64,000 bases of DNA from Microlunatus flavus. Lineage in GTDB: Bacteria > Actinomycetota > Actinomycetes > Propionibacteriales > Propionibacteriaceae. Positions 61,162-64,000 of this stretch are shown one piece after another. The notes below the pieces were generated by a model, which had not been told where the DNA came from, did not search any database, and saw only the letters and a program-made list of their open reading frames with translations. Location of the stretch: the NCBI RefSeq assembly GCF_900110855.1, contig NZ_FOFA01000001.1, positions 496,001 to 560,000 of the forward strand. Reading direction: 5' to 3'. The first letter of the stretch is position 1. Each line of letters begins with the position of its first letter. The position numbers and the translations under genes were made by a program.

Positions 61162-61248
61162 CGGCGAGGGTGGGATTCGAACCCACGGAACGGTCTCCCG
61201 CTCGGACGCTTTCAAGGCGTCTGCACTAGTCCACTATGCGACCCCGCC
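61162..61248 (-). tRNA. tRNA-Ser (anticodon TGA)
   Basis: An 87-nt class II tRNA on the minus strand: acceptor GGCGGGG / CCTCGCC (one G-U pair), anticodon stem GACGC / GCGTC around loop CTTGAAA (TGA), variable arm GAGCGGGAGACCGTTC, T-arm GTGGGTTCGAATCCCAC. The discriminator is G. Confidence 0.95.
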
Positions 61249-61333
61249 CGGCCCCGCCGCGCACCTTCAGGCGCCGCGGGAGCGGGCCGAGCCTAGCCGA
61301 GGCGGGCTTCGGCGACCGTGGCACGCTGACCTC

Positions 61334-62311
61334 GTGCGTGCAGTGGTGGTGGACGAGCCGGGCGGTCCCGAGGTCCTGCGGGTGGCCGAGGTCGCCGACC
61401 CGGACCCGGGTCCCGGCGAGGTGCTGGTCGAGGTCGTCGCGGCCGGCGTGAACCGGGCCGACCTCATGCAGCGCGAGGGCCACTACCCGCCGCCCCCCGG
61501 CGCGAGCGAGACCATCGGGCTCGAGGTGTCCGGTCACGTCGCGGGCCTCGGGGCCGGGGTCGAGGGCTGGGACGTCGGGCAGCCCTGCGTGGCCCTGCTG
61601 GCCGGCGGCGGCTACGCCGAGCGCGTGGTCGTGCCGGCGGGCCAGGTCGTCCCGCCCCCACCCGGCTACGACCTCGTCGACGCCGCCGGGGTGATCGAGG
61701 TGGCCGCGACGGTCTGGTCGACCGCGGCGTACGCGCACCTGTCGGCGGGCGAGACCTACCTGGTGCACGGCGGCGCCGGGGGCATCGGGTCGTTCGCGAT
61801 CCAGTACGCCAAGGCGCTCGGCGCCACGGTCGTCGCGACGGCCGGTAGCGAGGCCAAGCTGCAGCACTGCCGCGACCTCGGCGCGGACCACGCCTTCTCC
61901 TACACCGGCGACTGGGCGGGCCAGACCCGCGAGGCGACCGGCGGGCGCGGGGTGGACGTCGTGCTCGACAACATGGGCGCGAAGTACCTCGAGGCGCACG
62001 TCGACCTGCTCGCGCCGGACGGGCGGCTGGTCGTCATCGGCTTCCAGGGCGGGCGCCGCGCGACCGTGGACCTCGGTGCGCTCCTGCCCAAGCGCGCGTC
62101 GATCGCGGCGATCTCGCTGCGCGGCCGCCCGGTCGAGCAGAAGGCCGACATCTGCCGGCACGTCGCCGACGAGGTCTGGCCGCTGCTGGCCGACGGCACG
62201 ATCAAGCCGTCGCCGCTGACCACGTACGCCCTCGACGACGTCGTCGAGGCCCACCGCCGCCTCGAGTCGGGCGACAACGTGGGCAAGATCGTCCTGACGG
62301 TCCAGGGGTAG
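61334..62311 (+). CDS. NAD(P)H:quinone oxidoreductase, MDR family (PIG3/Qor-like)
   Basis: A 325-aa zinc-free medium-chain reductase. Family features: start VVVDEPGGPEVLRVAEV, NRADLMQREGHYPPPPGAS, the nucleotide-binding motif LVHGGAGGIGSFAIQYAK, and a C-terminal DDVVEAHRRLESGDNVGKIVL. It has no Cys/His zinc ligands, as expected for quinone oxidoreductases. GTG at 61334 starts at the family N-terminus. It stands alone beside tRNA-Ser. Confidence 0.92.
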   Translation: MRAVVVDEPGGPEVLRVAEVADPDPGPGEVLVEVVAAGVNRADLMQREGHYPPPPGASETIGLEVSGHVAGLGAGVEGWDVGQPCVALLAGGGYAERVVVPAGQVVPPPPGYDLVDAAGVIEVAATVWSTAAYAHLSAGETYLVHGGAGGIGSFAIQYAKALGATVVATAGSEAKLQHCRDLGADHAFSYTGDWAGQTREATGGRGVDVVLDNMGAKYLEAHVDLLAPDGRLVVIGFQGGRRATVDLGALLPKRASIAAISLRGRPVEQKADICRHVADEVWPLLADGTIKPSPLTTYALDDVVEAHRRLESGDNVGKIVLTVQG

Positions 62312-62395
62312 CCGAGGACCCCGGCGAACGCCACCACCTGCTCCGCTTGTCCCAGGTTCCAGGACCTCTTCCCACCCTGCAGGTGTGGCTGAGCA

Positions 62396-62425
62396 CGTGC
62401 ATTTCACGACAACGTGAAATGCACG
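62396..62425. terminator. Perfect 13-bp palindromic hairpin
   Basis: CGTGCATTTCACG (62396-62408) and CGTGAAATGCACG (62413-62425) pair perfectly around an ACAA loop, in the gap between convergent quinone oxidoreductase and gluconokinase genes. It is AT-richer than its surroundings. A bidirectional terminator is the simplest reading; a dispersed palindromic repeat is possible. Confidence 0.6.
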
Positions 62426-62453
62426 GACCCCTCACGACACAGGCGGGGGAACT

Positions 62454-62966
62454 TCAGAGGGCGCGGAGGACCTGGGCGACCTCCTCGTCCGGGGTGGCGC
62501 CGAGGTGGACGGTGATGACCTGCTCGTCGGGGCCCGGCGGCTCGAGCGTGGCGAGCTGGGAGTCGAGCAGGCTCAGCGGCATGAAGTGGCCGGACCGGGC
62601 GGCCATGCGGCGCGAGATGACCTCGCGGGTGCCGGACAGGAAGACGAACGTGACGTTCGGGCGCCGCAGCCGGTCGCGGTAGGCCCGCCGCAGCGCCGAG
62701 CAGGTGATGATGCCGGGCTCGCCCGTCCGGCTCCGGTCGTCGATCCAGGCCGCGACCCGGTCGAGCCAGGGCCAGCGGTCCTCGTCGGTCAGCGGGACGC
62801 CCTGCTCCATCTTCGCCACGTTCGCGGCGGGGTGCAGGTCGTCGCCCTCCTCCATCGGCCAGCCCAGGCGCTCGGACAGCAGCCCGGCGACGGTCGACTT
62901 GCCGGTGCCGGAAACCCCCATCACGACGAGCACGGTCGGCGGGGCGCTGGCGTCGGTGTGCTCCAC
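62454..62966 (-). CDS. gntK: Gluconokinase
   Basis: A 170-aa shikimate-kinase-fold enzyme phosphorylating D-gluconate to 6-phosphogluconate. Walker A is MGVSGTGKSTVAG, and the GntK markers are MEEGDDLHPAANVAKM, PLTDEDRWPWL, CSALRRAYRDRLR and SGHFMPLSLLDSQLATLE. GTG at 62966 lies 27 nt after the LacI gene stop, so regulator and kinase form one operon; the LacI protein likely senses gluconate or its phosphate. Confidence 0.94.
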   Translation of the reverse strand: MEHTDASAPPTVLVVMGVSGTGKSTVAGLLSERLGWPMEEGDDLHPAANVAKMEQGVPLTDEDRWPWLDRVAAWIDDRSRTGEPGIITCSALRRAYRDRLRRPNVTFVFLSGTREVISRRMAARSGHFMPLSLLDSQLATLEPPGPDEQVITVHLGATPDEEVAQVLRAL

Positions 62967-62993
62967 GGGTCGGACCCTACGGGGCCGACCCGG

Positions 62994-63983
62994 TCAGGTC
63001 GGGACGGAGGACTCCCGGATGACGAGCTCGCAGGGCTGCGCGACCACGCCCTGGCCCAGCTCGGCCCCGTCGATCGCGGCCAGCAGCCGGCTCGCGGACT
63101 CGCGTCCGAGGCGGACGAGCCGGGGGTCGATGGTGGTCAGCGGCGGCCGGGCGGCCTCCGCCATCACGTCCCAGTTGTCGAACCCGACGACCGACACCTC
63201 CACCGGAACCCTCACCCCCGCCTCCCGCAGCCCGTCGGTGAGCCCGCGCGCGATCTGGTCGCTGCCGCAGAACACCGCGTCGACCGCGCCACCCGTCCGC
63301 CGGGCCAGCATCTGCGCGGCCGTGCGGCCCCAGGCCTCGCTCCAGCGCCCGAGCAACACATCGGCGACCTCCACGCCGGCCGCCGCGGCCGCCGCCTCGA
63401 AGCCCTGCTGCCGCAGTTGCGTCGACAGGTGGTGCGCCGGACCGCTGACGTAGGCGAGCCGCGTACGCCCGTGGGCGACGAGGTGCTCGACCGCCAGCCG
63501 GGCGCCCTGCTCGTCGTCGTTCGTCACGCTCAGGTCGCCGGGGTCGTCGGAGCGGCCGAGGACGTAGACCACGGGGATGGGCAGCTGGCCGACGCTGCGC
63601 CGCGCGTCCGGGCGCCGGCCCGTCACGACGATGCCGTCGACGCGCCGGTTCAGCAGCTCGGCGAGGTAGTGGCGCTCGCGCAGCGGGTCGCCGCGGCCGT
63701 CGCAGAGCAGCGTCGACACCTTGCCCGCGCCGAGGCTGTCCTCGATGCCCTCCATCAGCGGCAGCGTGAACCGACCGAAGCTGTCGGACGTCAGCATCCC
63801 GACCGTGTACGTCCGCCCCTCGGCCAGGCTGCGGGCCACCTGGTTCGGCCGGAAACGCAGTTTGTCGGCCGCCTCCTGCACGCGCTGGCGCGTCTCCTCG
63901 CGCAGCTGGCCCTGGCCGTTGAGCGCCTTGGACACCGTCCCGGGCGAGACCCCCGCCAGCTGCGCCACGTCGCGCACGGTCAC
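62994..63983 (-). CDS. LacI family transcriptional regulator (start near window edge)
   Basis: A 329-aa regulator from GTG 63983; the frame stays open to the right edge, so a slightly longer N-terminus is possible. The HTH is TVRDVAQLAGVSPGTVSKAL followed by the hinge FRPNQVARSLAEGRTY. The periplasmic-binding-protein-like effector domain includes VGMLTSDSFGRF, DAVFCGSDQIARGL and VVGFDNWDVMAEAARPPLTT. Directly upstream of gntK in one operon, so it is a probable gluconate-responsive repressor. Confidence 0.92.
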   Translation of the reverse strand: MTVRDVAQLAGVSPGTVSKALNGQGQLREETRQRVQEAADKLRFRPNQVARSLAEGRTYTVGMLTSDSFGRFTLPLMEGIEDSLGAGKVSTLLCDGRGDPLRERHYLAELLNRRVDGIVVTGRRPDARRSVGQLPIPVVYVLGRSDDPGDLSVTNDDEQGARLAVEHLVAHGRTRLAYVSGPAHHLSTQLRQQGFEAAAAAAGVEVADVLLGRWSEAWGRTAAQMLARRTGGAVDAVFCGSDQIARGLTDGLREAGVRVPVEVSVVGFDNWDVMAEAARPPLTTIDPRLVRLGRESASRLLAAIDGAELGQGVVAQPCELVIRESSVPT

Positions 63984-64000
63984 CGCCGACTCGTTGCGCG

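Noticed and set aside
1-64000. CRISPR array, insertion sequence, prophage or integrated element ends at the three tRNA genes
   Set aside because: No direct-repeat array, transposase, integrase or repeated tRNA 3' end was seen.

Overview
The window is very GC-rich (roughly 70% or more by eye), densely coding, rich in GTG and a few TTG starts, and full of 1-4 nt start/stop overlaps. Actinobacterial hallmarks are a GTTCACC-type PHO box, an ANTAR regulator, an LCP cell-wall ligase, an MT0933-like small protein, and sugar ABC importers without their own ATPase. It is most likely a chromosomal segment of a soil or plant-associated high-GC Actinomycetota; a Propionibacteriales relative is only a guess. 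I see no phage genes, insertion sequence, CRISPR array or replication origin. Three tRNA genes (Arg-ACG, Ser-GCT, Ser-TGA) are present.

0-3.5 kb: two small regulator modules. A TetR-cupin-DUF4259 operon is divergent from an aldo/keto reductase (AKR), and a second TetR is divergent from another AKR, each with palindromic operators between. 3.5-12.8 kb: one long minus-strand operon read from 12816 leftwards: family-5 solute-binding lipoprotein, permease, a fused permease/ATPase broken by a frameshift, second ATPase, beta-propeller lactonase, AKR, mutarotase-like epimerase, AKR.

13-30 kb: the metabolic core. A second long minus-strand operon (26076 to 14094) encodes an enolase-superfamily acid-sugar dehydratase candidate, an 858-aa glycoside-hydrolase-like protein, a CUT1 sugar importer (binding protein and two permeases), an IclR regulator and the glycolate oxidase subunits GlcD, GlcE and GlcF. 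Divergent from it are malate synthase G (glcB), a GlcG-family protein and a zinc alcohol dehydrogenase. Together these can turn an imported sugar or sugar acid into glycolate or glyoxylate and then malate. 30-38 kb: a third minus-strand operon with a beta-propeller protein, another CUT1 importer and an 862-aa paralogue of the GH-like protein, probably controlled by a divergent FadR/FCD-type GntR regulator. The twin GH-like/importer loci around one glycolate-to-malate route are the most interesting system here.

38-46 kb: a gene-poor patch with a secreted 615-aa propeller-like protein and an inverted relic of its paralogue; an HSL-type esterase with a divergent MarR; tRNA-Arg; an alcohol dehydrogenase; and a Tat-exported arylsulfotransferase-like protein. 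45-54 kb: PHO-box-controlled phosphate transporter with a small membrane partner, a large APC permease, a BAAT-type acyl-CoA thioester hydrolase gene split by an in-frame TGA, tRNA-Ser, MmcQ/YjbR, GAF-ANTAR regulator, LCP protein and a PH-domain-like membrane protein. 54-64 kb: a sugar module (PfkB kinase, amidohydrolase, GH4 glycosidase, DeoR), stress-type small proteins, tRNA-Ser, quinone oxidoreductase, and gluconate kinase behind a LacI regulator that reaches the right edge.
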